DNA of 64,000 bases, from assembly GCA_963575745.1 (NCBI GenBank), contig CAUYUJ010017849.1, positions 249,926 to 313,925 of the forward strand, given 5' to 3'. The translations under genes were made by a program, and so were the position numbers. Below the pieces are notes generated by a model that had not been told where the DNA came from, did no database searches, and saw only the letters and a program-made list of their open reading frames with translations. Each line of letters begins with the position of its first letter. The first letter of the stretch is position 1. Below, piece by piece: positions 32,846 through 44,033 of this stretch. Source of the stretch: Prorocentrum cordatum. Its lineage: Eukaryota; Sar; Dinophyceae; Prorocentrales; Prorocentraceae.

Positions 32846-33754
32846 GTGGGTGACGCGCAGGCGGAGGCTTGCCTCGCATGTACCCCAGACCCGCGGCCTT
32901 GCTGGGCGGACCAAGTGGACGACAACGATGCCGAGCCCGACGCGCCTGGACCCGACGCCGCAAACGACGCCCAGCCCCGCACCCCTCCCGACGCCCCTCC
33001 CGACGACGCCCCGCCCGGCGCCCCCAGCGATGACGCCTCTCAAAGCTTCCTCCCCGACCCATTCCGCGACGCCCCCCCCCCGCGCCCTGCCCGCCAACCC
33101 TTCCGACGCCCCCGCCTGCGCCCTGCCTGCCAGTCTGGTCGTTGCGTTGTGTCCGTCGTTGCGCGGCCTGCCACGTCGGCAGCTCAAGCCGACGATTGGG
33201 TCACCGCGGACGCGCATCCGTACGTGAACCCTCCGCGCGTTCCCGAGGCTCCTCGCAGTTCCCCTGTGACGACGGCCATGGGCGGCCTCGGCGCCGCTGG
33301 CAGCTCCACCGCCGGCCCGCGAGGGGGAGCTCCTCGGCCAACGCGGCGCGAGCTCCTGCAACTCTTCATGGACACTTGGGCTGCGTTGCCAGACGCCCGC
33401 GTCCAATGTGACTCGTTGGCCTCGGACTATAGGAAGCAGGGCAAGAGGCGGGCACGTCGTGAGGATGTCCCACCTCGCGTCCTGCTCGACTTCCTGGGCT
33501 CGAGGGGGGCCATCGTGGCCCGGGTCAGGAAGGAACAGCAGAGAGGGGGTGAAGTGGGGCTGCCTGGCGCAAATTCTGTGCTCGGCGTGGAAGTAACACC
33601 CGGGACCCCAGCTGGCACGATGCGACCTGCCTCCGACGCTGCCCCCACCAGTATGAGCTGCCGTGGGCCAACCATACGCCGCTGCTCCAGGGGGGGGGCC
33701 GCGCGCGTGGGCTCTAGCCGTCGCCCGGCCTACGACGACGACCCAGGCACGTAG
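32846..33754 (+). CDS. Unrecognised 302-aa ORF, Pro/Asp-rich with a basic helical segment
   Basis: A single open frame. Residues about 25-65 are Asp/Pro/Ala-rich and probably disordered (PDAPPDDAPPGAPSDDA). Residues about 165-230 look folded and charged (RRELLQLFMDTWAALPDARV, then YRKQGKRRARREDVPPRVLL, DFLGSRGAIVARVRKEQQ). The C-terminus is Arg/Ser-rich. No domain is recognised. It could be an ORF1/gag-like product of a mobile element or a host exon. The start is the first Met of the frame and is not supported by any signal. GC-rich DNA favours long frames, and other frames here are open too. Confidence 0.4.
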   Translation: MGDAQAEACLACTPDPRPCWADQVDDNDAEPDAPGPDAANDAQPRTPPDAPPDDAPPGAPSDDASQSFLPDPFRDAPPPRPARQPFRRPRLRPACQSGRCVVSVVARPATSAAQADDWVTADAHPYVNPPRVPEAPRSSPVTTAMGGLGAAGSSTAGPRGGAPRPTRRELLQLFMDTWAALPDARVQCDSLASDYRKQGKRRARREDVPPRVLLDFLGSRGAIVARVRKEQQRGGEVGLPGANSVLGVEVTPGTPAGTMRPASDAAPTSMSCRGPTIRRCSRGGAARVGSSRRPAYDDDPGT

Positions 33755-35300
33755 TTCCTAGGCCCACAGGGCACGTCACCGACCCACCAGTAATTACTGT
33801 GGACACCGCCAGGTGCCTTCTACCCCAGGGGGGGGCCCTGCGTCTCTGGTCTACCTGTCTTTGCACCTGTTAGGTGCGTTTCGCTCGGCGCACCTCCCAC
33901 CCCAGACGGTGTGCCACCCTCCGTCCCCCAGGCGCGCCATCCACCCCAGGTGGTGCGCCTGGCTCTGCTGTTGGCGTGTCCCGTAGTCTGGTCAACCTGG
34001 CTGTGCACCGGTAAGGTGCGTTCTCGCGGGCGCGTCATCCACCACAGGTGATGCGCCCCCCCTGCCCTAGGCGCGTCATCCACCCCAGGCGAAGAGCCTT
34101 CCGCCCGTGTGGGCCTTCCAGCGGTATCCACCACGGTTATGTGCGTCTCACTCTGCGCGCCATCCACCCCAAGTGGTGCGCCCGCTTCCGCCCTGCGGGC
34201 GCGGCATCCACCCGGGGTGCCGCGGTGCCGCGCCCTGCGCTGGCCCTGGCCAGTTTGGCGCACACGCCACCCCACTGGCCATGGGCCCACGGCTGAGGCC
34301 CAGCCCGGCTCGGGGTCACCTGTCAACACAATGGCCGCGGGCTCCTGGCCTCTGCCCGCAGCGCGACAACCGTTCTCGGTTGCGCGCTCCCCTCCCCACG
34401 CCACCCGTCGCTGGGGCGCCGCGATGCGCGCTCCGCCGCGGGCCCTACTAGCCCCAGCCCGTTTGGCGCACACGCGGCCCCACTGGCCATGGGCCCTGCA
34501 GGATGGCTACCGCCCCGCCCCTGCCGACAATTCCCGCTGCCCCACCTTGGGGGGCACCGCCATTGCGCCGCCCTCCCCCTTTTTGCCTCCAGTCTGTCCG
34601 CCGGTAGCCCGCGCCCAGCTTCCGCTTCCGCTGGGCGCCGCCCGGCCCCTTGCTGTGATGCGCGCGCCAGCCCTGTTGGGCTCGGCCCGCTGCCTCGTTA
34701 CCCTCACCACCACCGCCCCTGGCCTTTTGCATGGCCTCCACGCGCCGCTCTGCGGAAGCTGGGCGCCTGGCACTCCCCCGCCGCTCCGCTCTGCCTAGCC
34801 TCTTCCCCGGCTCTCGCCGCCTCGTCCCTTCCCTCCCGCCCGCGCCGCGGTCGCGCTTCGCCTCCGCCGCGATGCACCAGCGCAGGGCCGCACGCCCAGC
34901 CCACCGCACCCGACCCGCGCAGCCACAACCTGCCCTCCCCCACCGCCGCGCCCCCAGCTCGCCGCCCTGGCGGCCCGCCGCTCCCGCAGCTCACCCACTT
35001 GCTGGGCCCCGCCCTGCACTGCGGCCGCCGGCTCAGGCTGCCATGCGGCCCGGCCATCCCGCGCGCTCCCTCTGCGGCCTCGCCGCGTGAGTGCGCTCTC
35101 TGTTCTTGCCTCCTGTCACTGCGGCCGCCTCTCTTCTGGTCCCCTCCCCTCGAAAGCGAAACAAGTCGTAATGCCGTGGCCGGGGTTGCTTGGACGCGCG
35201 AGCGGATTGCCTCTGCTGCGCTGCGACGGAAAATTGCGCCAGGGCGCGGCCTAAGGTGACGCCCCCTACGTCCTCCGCCCCCCCCCACTGTCAGCCTCCT
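33755..35300. other. GC-rich region with hairpin-forming minisatellites
   Basis: From about 33800 to 34240 a motif like GCGCGCCATCCACCCCAGGT followed by GGTGCGCC recurs at irregular spacing. Its halves (GGCGC..GCGCC, CACC..GGTG) can pair. A second direct repeat, TTTGGCGCACACGC..CCCCACTGGCCATGGGCCC, occurs at about 34253 and 34461. No gene is recognised; open frames on both strands follow from the GC content. Confidence 0.45.
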
Positions 35301-35542
35301 GCCCTCTATTGCCCCCATTCCTCGAGGAGGAGATCGGTGTCAGAATTGATTTGCCATCAGTATGGATTCCTCCGCAAAGCCGAAGCAACATGCGTATGAT
35401 GCTCGTAGATCTACAAAACATATCAGAACTTGTTCGCAGAATGGAAGAACAAAGCAACTTTGGGGGCCCCTCAGTTCTGCAATCGATCTCCTACGGCAGG
35501 TTCGTGTCGTACCAACCCCAGCGTTGGTTTTTGACACCGCAG

Positions 35543-35640
35543 GGATCGTTCAACCTTGAACGATCGGCCGCTGCCGCAACGTCCGATCGTTCAACATCGA
35601 TCGATTCTGGGTCGCCGGCGGCGTTCAACCTTGAACGCCC
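35543..35640. repeat. Cluster of GTTCAACCTTGAAC palindromes
   Basis: GATCGTTCAA CC TTGAACGATC (35544-35565) is a perfect 10-bp-arm palindrome. GATCGTTCAACATCGATCGA follows at about 35583, and GCGTTCAACCTTGAACGC at about 35619. Two of the three can form short hairpins. An operator-like role cannot be shown. Confidence 0.5.
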
Positions 35641-35824
35641 GCGCTGGGGTCGCCGCCGGTCGACACGACGCAAACCTACCGTACTCGAGTTCCCCCTGCC
35701 GACCGCGGAGCCCGCCCGCGCCCCGGAGGCCACCCGCGCCACAGCCCGCCTGCTCCTGGCCCGCGGAGCCGCGGCCGCGCCCGCCCGCCCGCTGCAAGGA
35801 AAGGCGGCCCGGAGGGCCCCCCAC

Positions 35825-35880
35825 TCCTCCTCCTCCTCCTCCTCCTCCTCCTCCTCCTCCTCCTCCTCCTCCTCAGCTGC
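35825..35880. repeat. (CCT)n tract
   Basis: An almost uninterrupted TCC repeat. It encodes poly-Ser on one frame and poly-Glu on the other strand. Confidence 0.9.
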
Positions 35881-35967
35881 CATCTGGGCCTAAGATATTG
35901 TCAGGGCAGCCCAGACCGCCACCATGCGATTCCTCGGACCGAGCAGACAGAAGGGGCGGCGGCCCGC

Positions 35968-38158
35968 ATGATGGCAGCACTCACAGCCTCTCTCGCTGTG
36001 CTCCTCTTCAGCCAGCTCTCGGCAAAGCCCGACAGGTTCGCGGTGAGATACGAGGAGGACAACAATATTGACATCATCGCGGGGACATCACGCAGACGAC
36101 ACGTCATTACGCAGCACCGCCGCGGCAACACAAGATACTACTACGACGCGGGCTGGCAACCAAGAGAAGAGATCAACCGCAGCACGGGCACCATCATCGA
36201 CATCCAGGAGCCGCAGCTCAGTGGAAGAAGTCTCGCGATCACCCTGCATCACGACCAGACGCTGCTGATCATAGGATACTACAGACCGCCACAGTACTAC
36301 GCTAAGACGAGCAGATGGTTCAACTGGATAGACGAAACCAGCAGACAAAAGCATAATCGTTGCGGGCGACCTCAACGATGGCAACGGCATCACACAGAAA
36401 GGAGGACGACCAGAAACACCAGCGCTCGAAGAAGGCGGATCGCCCGAACGACTACCAGACGGTGCTGGACAGAAGGCTCGCAACTACGCCGACCGCCATT
36501 TCGGAGAGAAGAACGCGAGGTACATCATGATACCGAGGAGCATGACCGAGACAAGGATATCTCAAGGACCCCTGCCAACACGCTGCCGATCCAGACGAGA
36601 CGTACCAGTGCAAGTGACCTTGCTACGACAACAAATACGACAGCGACCTCAACCAACGAGACGGGACAAGGACAGCCTCGCGCTCGCAGCACGACACGGA
36701 CGACACAGAGGAGAAGTCATCGAGAAGGTAGAGCAGAGGATAGCGGACCCAGCAGGAACGGGAGTCGATCAGCTCTTCACGGACAACAACACCATCCTCG
36801 TAGAGACAGCGCAGAAGAACTACTACCAGGCGCCGAAACCGACGGACTACTGCAAGAGGCTCACGAATTACACTAAGAGGCTAATCGCACGCCTGCGGCC
36901 GAATCGTCGCCTCCCCCGTTTTGCACGGACGAGCTCGAACCCAGGGACCTTCCAGGGACGGCCGTTGACCCACCCAGGTCCCAGGAAGAGACAGAGCTGG
37001 AGGGCAATCCACACGCCACAGACAAACAGCCGATCACGGAGATGCGCGAGATCGAGAAAAAACTGCACGACATCACGAAGACACGCCAACGGCAACGACG
37101 ACGCGCACAACGACAACGCACAGAGCAAGGAGTCGAAGAACTATCACGAGCAGGAGGAAGATACGAACCACGCAAGAGGGACTTCTGGACGGTCACTACG
37201 GCAAACTTCGCGAAGCAGGAATGGCTTGATGTTTGGCGACTGACAGGAGGATCAGACGGCATGGAAGGCACCGAGCAGGATACCCAGCACCTGGAGGCCA
37301 TCCCACACAACGCCGAGGAGAAGGAATAGTACGAGAACGACTTGGAGGAAGAGATAGAGGAAGACTACAACGAGATCGCAAAATGCCGCAAACGAGCACG
37401 CCTACGACGAGCAGCACCACCAACGGCGGCACCAACGGAGATATGGCGACTACTACTACGCCCACCGAAAGCAGAACACCAACCACGCCAACGACACGGC
37501 CTGGGACTTCTAGCAGAAGACGGAGAACACTTACAAAAGTTACCGAAGGCCGCCTTACGAACAACGAGTGCATCAATTGCTACCAGTGCTTCACGAGCCG
37601 AAGAACAACGCAAGCTACAACTACGCGTCCACCACGCAGGACATGTCCAATGCGTTCGCCAGCTGCAAGTGGCTTACCACGGACGCGACCAACGGCAACA
37701 TCACGCAGGATCACTGGGACCACGGAGAACAACGATACCACAGGGCGACGTTCAACATCGAGTGCAGAGACAGCCTGGAAACACCTGGCCAGGAGCTGGG
37801 AGAACAAGTGGACACGGCCTCGCTCAACAGCCCCCACACCCGCGTGAGGACCGAAGTGGCGAACTACACGGGGAGCACGTTCGACGCAGGAGTGGAGCGC
37901 GACTACCTCGAGAAATACTACAAGGACGTCATATTGAGAGGCAGGGCAGAGAAGATAGCAGACAGCATCCCAATCTTCCTCGCACGCAAGAAGAAGGGCA
38001 AGGGAGGGGCATCACGGAGAAGTGCAGGCTTCAGTTCCAGGCGAAGTCAACGGACACGCAGCTGGAGACGACCCGCAAGATCGGGGCGGTGCCGCGCGGA
38101 GAACGAGAACTGGGACGTCTCGCCAGAACGACACGGAGAGAGGAGCAGCACAATATGA
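35968..38158 (+). pseudogene. Second LINE: endonuclease plus RT remnant, frameshifted
   Basis: The first frame (from 35968) has NNIDIIAGTSRR, YYYDAGWQPREEINRSTGTI and LLIIGYYRPP, typical of the endonuclease/exonuclease/phosphatase fold of LINEs. A shift near 36340 moves to the frame with IIVAGDLND (36353 onward), ARYIMIPRSM and VPVQVTLL, the later blocks of that fold; the usual SDH before VPV is altered. That frame stays open to 37243 through a helical linker. After further shifts, TTQDMSNAFASCKWLTTD (about 37635-37690) resembles RT motif A and GEQRYHRATF follows. The catalytic FADD block is not seen. The element is plus-strand, opposite to the one at 29.6-32.1 kb, and is a different lineage. 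Confidence 0.6.
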
Positions 38159-39678
38159 GGTGCCTGAGCGGACGGCGCGGCCCTGTCCTGTCCCAGCGAG
38201 CGCGGCCCCTCAGGCCACCCCGTTTTTTTCCGCACCAGCGCACGTTTCCTCCTCCTCCGCCTCCGACCGAGACCTTCCCCAACTCCGAGGCCCGAGCTTC
38301 CCTGACTAATTTGTCGTGCACCGACCTCCCCCGCCCCCACCCGAAGGGCAGAGGTAGACGGGGCGTAGAGGAACCAGCGAGAGGGCACCCGAAATAGCGG
38401 GTGCTACCCTGCCCGCAGACCCCTGCGTGGGGGAGGACGGTGCAGGTAGGGCCCGAGCGTCTCAGTGGCGCCCGCGACCCCCTTTCAGAAAAGCGACCTC
38501 AGCTAGGCCACACAACTTTATTAAGCAGCACAGCGCGCAGCGAGAGTGCAGCACCGAACCGGCCCGAGAGCTCGATCGATCGATCCTCCTCCTCCTCCTC
38601 CTCCTCCTCCTCCTCCTCCTCCTCCTTCCTCTTTCCTCTGCTCGCCTCTCTCTCTCTCTCTCCCCCTTCCCCCGGCTGCTCCCGGCAACTCTGCTGCAGC
38701 TGCTGCTCCCCGTGCTGCCCTGGCTTTCCTGGTGCCTTGCGTACTCGGGCCTCTCACGTTCCCCCCCCCCCCCTCCCCCCCCTTCCCCCCTTGTTGCTCC
38801 CCGGTCGCCCCCTCCTCGGCTGCCTCTCCCTCGGTGGCAGCTCGGCGCAGACAGCTCGATCAATCAGCTCGGGGCCAGGGGGCATTGCAGCAGAGGGGGC
38901 GGCGAGGCTGACGCCTGGCCGCTCGCCGAGTGCCTTCCCGTTCGACTCCCCCTCCAGGTCCCGCACGAACGTGATCATGAAGCTGGCAGCCGTGAGATGG
39001 TGGAGCCGAAGGGAGGTGACATGGAAGGAGGGTGGGGAGATGTGGGGAGGAGGAAATGGGGACGGGCAGAGGTGGGCAGATGGGAAACAGCACGAAATTG
39101 CGAACACCTCGTTCCTGTGCCGCCGCGCCCGTCCGTCGAACTCATTCTCCCCTTGCCCTAAATTGTTCGCTGGCCTGGTGACGCCCAAACCGCAGCATTC
39201 GAGTCGAATCCAACCGTCGCGGCAAGATCGCCCCGAGAATCAAACAACAGAGCCAAGTGCGACTACAGACACATGGAACCTTCCACTTCTTCCTATCATG
39301 CGATGCCGCCTGTCGTCGTCTGCTCCGGCTGGGCATGGCACCACGCACTCCTCGCCAAGGGTCTGGACCAATCCTGCGAAGGGGGAGTTCACCACACCCT
39401 GGAGGTCAGGCATATCAAAAGGGTGAGGTAGGAGAAAAGAGGGACAGCGAGACGCGCGAGGCAAATTGGAGATGGGAAGGGTCAATGGGGGATGGGATTG
39501 CACCATGGACGGATTTGTCGCGCCATGAAAGAATTGTCTCGTGTCTGTACTTAGCAACTGGGTCTGAGGAGCGCATGTGAAACTTCGCCACCTGCCAGCA
39601 TGCAAGCAGGAGGCCCGGGGCCTGCCGCGACGCTCCGCAAAACACGGCACGGCCCAAGCTGCTCTCGAAAACTCCCAA
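38159..39678. other. Intergenic; (CCT)n tract
   Basis: (CCT)n at 38583-38630, (CT)n at about 38648-38662 and C-runs at 38761-38790. Long frames exist on both strands around the tracts. No gene is recognised. Confidence 0.45.
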
Positions 39679-39918
39679 GTGAGCGTTTTTCTTTTTGGCG
39701 TTTCGACGTTGGGCGGAAAGGGATGGGGGGGGGGGGGTCTGGCTCTGGACCTCTGCTTAGTGCGACTGTTTGCAAAGAGTGCTGCCCCTGGGGGAGACTC
39801 CACCCTCAGGAAACAGGCGCCAAAAAACAGCCAAGATCCACTCCATGGGGGGGGGGGGAGGGGGGGGCTCGGGTGGCCCGCGCCGATCGGCAAAGCAATG
39901 AATAACAAAAACGATCAC
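39679..39918. repeat. Dispersed ~220-240-bp repeat (GGCGTTTCGAC family), copy 2
   Basis: Same landmarks and order as 1396-1614, but about 20 bp longer in the middle (CTGCCCCTGGGGGAGACTCC). The copy starts at GTGAGC and the match ends at ACGATCAC. Confidence 0.75.
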
Positions 39919-40775
39919 GAAGTGTCGCGGCCCTGCTCGGGCCTCGGCCGCTGAGGCTGCCCCGCCTCGTACGAGCCAGAACTGACCCGACGGCACCGCG
40001 GCTGCTGAAGGGGGCCGCGCCCCGCGCGCGCGCAACGAGCCTGCGCCCCGACGGCCGCAAACACCTGGGCGTCGCGGCCTCCCTCGGGGGTTGCCAGAGG
40101 TGCCCCTGGCTCAAGGTGCCCCCAGCTTCTCGTTCAGTTTTGGAGATCCTGGGGCCCTCTGGGCCTCGTGAGGGGTGCTTTGGATGCCGTGGAAGCCTCC
40201 TTGGATTTCCAGGGGGCACCTTGGGCCAAGGGCACTTCTGGCAACACCCGACTCTCCGAGAGAGGGGCGGGCTGACCGGAGGGGAAAGGCTCCGGAGGCG
40301 TGGACTTCTGCGGCGCGCCCCGCACGCGAGCTGGCGAGATGCCGCGGCTGCGTCGTTCGGCCAGTGCCCTCCCCCGGCGAGTTCGCAGGGCGTCACCGCG
40401 CGCCGCATTCGCGCAAGCCGTCCGCCACAGCTGGTGGCCGCGGCTGGTGACCCGAGGGGCTAGGAGCCACGCTGCCGCATGTCCGACGCAACTCTCGTGC
40501 TCGGACTATGGTGAATCAGGTCAGCAGCGCGCCTGGGGGAAGGGCGGTCCCCAACGCCAGGCCTGGGCTGTAGGAGGCGAAATGGTTTCGAACGCAACGA
40601 CACTCTACGAGTGGTCATCCAGCCGGTGCTGATTGTCTCCGAGTCGCACGTCGGACCATACCAATCCTGCCTGCGCGACAGTGCTGCGGCTAAAGAGCTG
40701 TCAGCGATCTCTTGCTATTAGCATGTTGTCCCCATGCTCCTTGTCGCCTGCACGAGCCTCTGACTACTTGAACAT
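39919..40775. other. Intergenic, no gene recognised
   Basis: GC-rich, non-repetitive. Open frames overlap on both strands and none shows a domain. Confidence 0.4.
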
Positions 40776-41159
40776 TCAAGAGACCCACGCACAATCATAT
40801 ATCTCTACCCCTTTGCTTGCTACGCCTCCGCGGAAGGCCATCATGCCTTCCTCTTCTTCTGGTTTGTGCAAGCTCTCCGAAAGGGACTTTAGTTCTACCG
40901 CAGCAGCGAGCATGATGACTCCATCCTGGAGCTTTGTATAGCACCACAGTGCAACTGCGCCGAAGCGTGAGATAACGAAGCGGATGGTGGCCGCCAAATC
41001 GCACGAATCTGTCACGACGTGGGGAAGAAATATCGAGGCGACCCGTGTCAACAAAGGCGTGAGGTCTGCACGACACGCGACATCCAAACAGTTTCCAAGA
41101 ATAGGAAAACGATGAGAGGGAAAAACAGCAGGGCGAGAGTACGTGAGCGCGGGATCCAT
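40776..41159 (-). CDS. Unrecognised 127-aa ORF, possible exon
   Basis: The protein-like part is LLTRVASIFLPHVVTDSCDL, AATIRFVISRFGAVALWCYT and LQDGVIMLAAAVELKSLSES, giving amphipathic or hydrophobic helices, followed by a charged tail (LHKPEEEEGMM). No family is recognised and no splice sites are assigned. The DNA here is not repetitive and is less GC-rich than its surroundings, which weakly favours a real exon. Confidence 0.3.
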   Translation of the reverse strand: MDPALTYSRPAVFPSHRFPILGNCLDVACRADLTPLLTRVASIFLPHVVTDSCDLAATIRFVISRFGAVALWCYTKLQDGVIMLAAAVELKSLSESLHKPEEEEGMMAFRGGVASKGVEIYDCAWVS

Positions 41160-41349
41160 CAGAGAGCCGAGCGGTACCAGATGCGGGCTTGTGTGCGATA
41201 GCTTGGAGGGTTAAATTCTTGATGCAATCAGCCCCAGTTGTGACAGGAACAAAGCACGTCTTTACCACAGGTGGGATGAGATCCTGTGTGGGGGCCCAAA
41301 GAGGAAGCAACCATACAGGTGTACATAGATACACCTAAAGACTATGATA

Positions 41350-43060
41350 TACTAACACCTACGGGTTCTTACTCCTGTCCCTCAAGAAATTGGTCGGGCC
41401 CGCCAGGAATCTTCCACGTTGCCACCCCGTGCCGCCTCGTAGGCGCTCGTGGACGCTCCGCGCGCTGGATGGGTCCGCCGAGATCGCGCCACGCTGCCGC
41501 CCGTGCCGCCTCGCTGGCGCTTGTGGGCGCCCCGTGCGCTGTCTGGGTCCGCGGGAGATCGCGCCGCGCTGCCGCCCCGTGCCGCCCCGCGGGGGCGCTC
41601 GGCGCCCTGTGCGCTGGCCGGGCAAGCCGGGGACTCGCGCCACGCTGCCGCCCGTGCCGCCCGTGCCGCCCCGTGGGGCGGCTCGTGGGCGCACCGTGTG
41701 CTGGGCGGGTCTGCCGGCTGCGCGCCACGTCGCCGCCCGTGCCGCCTCGTGGGCGCCCCGTGCGGCGGGCTTGCACCACGGAGCTCGCTCCCGCCACAGC
41801 ATACCCGGCACAGCTGCACCAGAGCACCACGCATGTCCTACGCCGTCCTACGCCGCACAGGTTGCAGCACGCATCTCGCACAACCTCGCTCACATCACAC
41901 AATTGCCACTTCGAGTCTTCACCGCATAGTTTACATCACATTAGCGTACAACTCATAGCCTGCAGTACCACACCTCACGCCACGCAGTTTTCACAACACA
42001 GCGTGCACCGCAGAGATTCTCCTTCAACGCCACCAGTGGGATAGTATTATTTACGTATGATGTTGCCCCATCGCTCATGTTGCGTATGAAAACACCATGC
42101 CGCTGAATACCCTTTTTGCCGCCACCCATCCTTGTTAAGTAACACGATGCGCGCACACGCAGCCATAAATAATCAGTGTTCAACGGCCCTGTGGAAAACA
42201 TGGCGAAGTCCACGCGGGCGCGTAGTCGCGCGCGCATGTCGGAATCCGTACAAGACCTTGGATTTTCGTGCGGAATTCAATATCGAAGTGCCCGAAGCCA
42301 TTTGACACACAACAATTTGTCCAATCAGCGGTGTCCAACAATCTGCGTGCGGGCTCTTGCGAGCCCCTGCGAAAATTCAGATATTCCAGCACTTTCCTCA
42401 AAAGAGACTGGGATCCCCCCTTCGCGCGCATCTCGAAATCATTCAAACGCTGTTGCGCGATTGCCAGGGGGGGGGGGGCACGATCCCTCACATACCCCGT
42501 GCGGGCCACTCGCGTGCGTCGGCCGCGCGCGCATGTCGAAATTCTTCCCAAACCTTTTTTAGCAACGACGCGTGGACATTCTAATCTTCATCGACGTGGC
42601 CAACATCGGCGCCGCCATAGCCCTTGCCGCAGCTACTCTCAGCATCGCTTCCGATATTGTCAACGTCGTCATGATGCCGCCCCCCGAATCACCGACCCGC
42701 ACTGAAGTGTCCGCGCGCCAGCGCGGCCTGTGCGACGCGGCGGGGTCCCCATCGGCCAGCGCCACAGCGGCCGCGTCGGCTGTGCCAAACTAGCTGGGCG
42801 TTCTGCGCGCGAGCTTGCGCGCGCTAGCGCGACCGCAGCAATGCGCCCGTCAGTGCCAAGCAGTCATCGTAATCGCCGCCGCATGCGTTTTGCAAACCAA
42901 ATTGCGGGTGGGAGGCTGGCGTGTCTGCGCGAGCAGTGAAGTTCACAATTCCAAGCTCTTCGACGTTACTTACACTATCTTGCACCTCATATCTTCTCCG
43001 ATCGTGCACCAACTAACTGGTTGGGGTCCACACTGGCTAAGACACACATATATATATATA
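41350..43060 (+). repeat. Composite repeat module, copy C
   Basis: Head ACACCTACGGGTTCTTACTC (41352); a ~75-85-bp minisatellite of CGCGCCACGCTGCCGCCCGT units (starts at 41485, 41560, 41636 and 41721); a TTGCACC-like array (41830-42020); the spacer ACGTATGATGTTGCCCCATC (42054); GCGCGCATG blocks (42208-42550); then a segment replacing the CGT array (42570-42790); the tail GTTTTGCAAACCAAATTGCG, GGTGGGAGG (42889-42918); and the end motif GGTTGGGGTCCACACTGGCT, AAGAC (43020-43044). The order matches copies A and B. Confidence 0.7.
42572..42793 (+). CDS. 73-aa hydrophobic ORF inside composite module C
   Basis: The N-terminal half is a hydrophobic helix (DILIFIDVANIGAAIALAAA), followed by ESPTRTEVSARQRGL and an Ala/Ser tail. 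The equivalent segment of copy D (about 61264-61500) reads TVIAIGMIIAAVIGPVVVVV then ESPTRTEVPARQRGL. Both halves keep hydrophobic character and the second half is nearly identical. This may be a small membrane peptide, or just shared repeat ancestry: the same place in copies A, B and E is a CGT array reading poly-Val. Confidence 0.3.
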   Translation: MDILIFIDVANIGAAIALAAATLSIASDIVNVVMMPPPESPTRTEVSARQRGLCDAAGSPSASATAAASAVPN

Positions 43061-44033
43061 TGTTTGTATTCAACTGTTGGATGTACGCGTATGTCTGTAC
43101 AGTAAAACCTTCACCACGTATGTATATACACATACATACTTACTTACTTACATACATACATACATACGTACGTACATACATACATACATACATGTGTACA
43201 CATGCAAGCCCCCTCCAAACCGAACGCGTCCCGCAATTCGATGCATCGCCTGTCTGGCCCCTCATCGATCACCTGTCGAATTCTGGTGCGAGCCTTGCCA
43301 AAGGTGCTGGCACATGTTATGCACGAGACGCCCAACACCACCAACGTAATCCCACCAGCCCTTTTGGGCCAAGTTGGTCTAGTGAGTTCTTTCTCTCCTC
43401 TTCCAAAAGCCCTTCTCCCTACAGGGAGGGGGCCCCACGGGCCCCAGAGTTTTCGTTGGGGGGTCGCGGGGTGATCGGACATCCAAGATGGTTCAAAATG
43501 GCTCCAAGAGGGCCTCTGATTCTCCAAGATGGCCTCCACAACGGCTCCCGAAGGCCGACGATGGTTCAAAATAGTTTCCGACATGGCTACATAGAGGCCA
43601 ACATCCTGCAAGCACCTGAAAGAAATCCATGAGTTTTGCCTTCTCGCCTTTTCGCGTCCGATGCGATTTTGATGACTCAAGATTGCCCCAAGATGGCCCA
43701 AGGGAGCCTCAAGAAGGGCCTTAAGGTCCCAAAACGGCCCCAAGAGCGCCCAATATCGGCGCAAAAACGTCCCACGAGGAACCCGAGAGGCGATGGTGAT
43801 GGCTTAGTGGGCCACGGAAACGGCAAAGCCATTTGTTTACAATTTGACCACGATGGAAACCACCGCAACCGCAAGTTCACAAAAAGATTCCAGGACGGGC
43901 GCAATCCCAAATTTACATGGCAGCGTTTCGCACTTGCACTCACGGTTCACTCTGCACTGCGCGCAGCGCATGCAATTACACGCGCCTTCGCCTTGCAAAC
44001 ATCACCCCAGGAACCATCTTAATAACACCAAAG
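43061..44033. other. Intergenic; (ACAT)n and CCAAGATGG blocks
   Basis: (ATACTT/ACAT)n at about 43125-43200 and CCAAGATGGTT/CCAAGATGGCC units at 43480-43760. GAGGAACCCGAGAGGCGATG at about 43777 matches a unit at about 51982. No gene. Confidence 0.5.

Noticed and set aside
36920-36970. tRNA-like T-loop (GGGTTCGAGCTC on the minus strand); a similar one near 52613
   Set aside because: Neither has a pairing T stem, acceptor stem or anticodon arm in the expected places.
40095-40120. TGGCTCAAGG as another spliced-leader relic
   Set aside because: Only the last nine bases match the leader; the rest does not.
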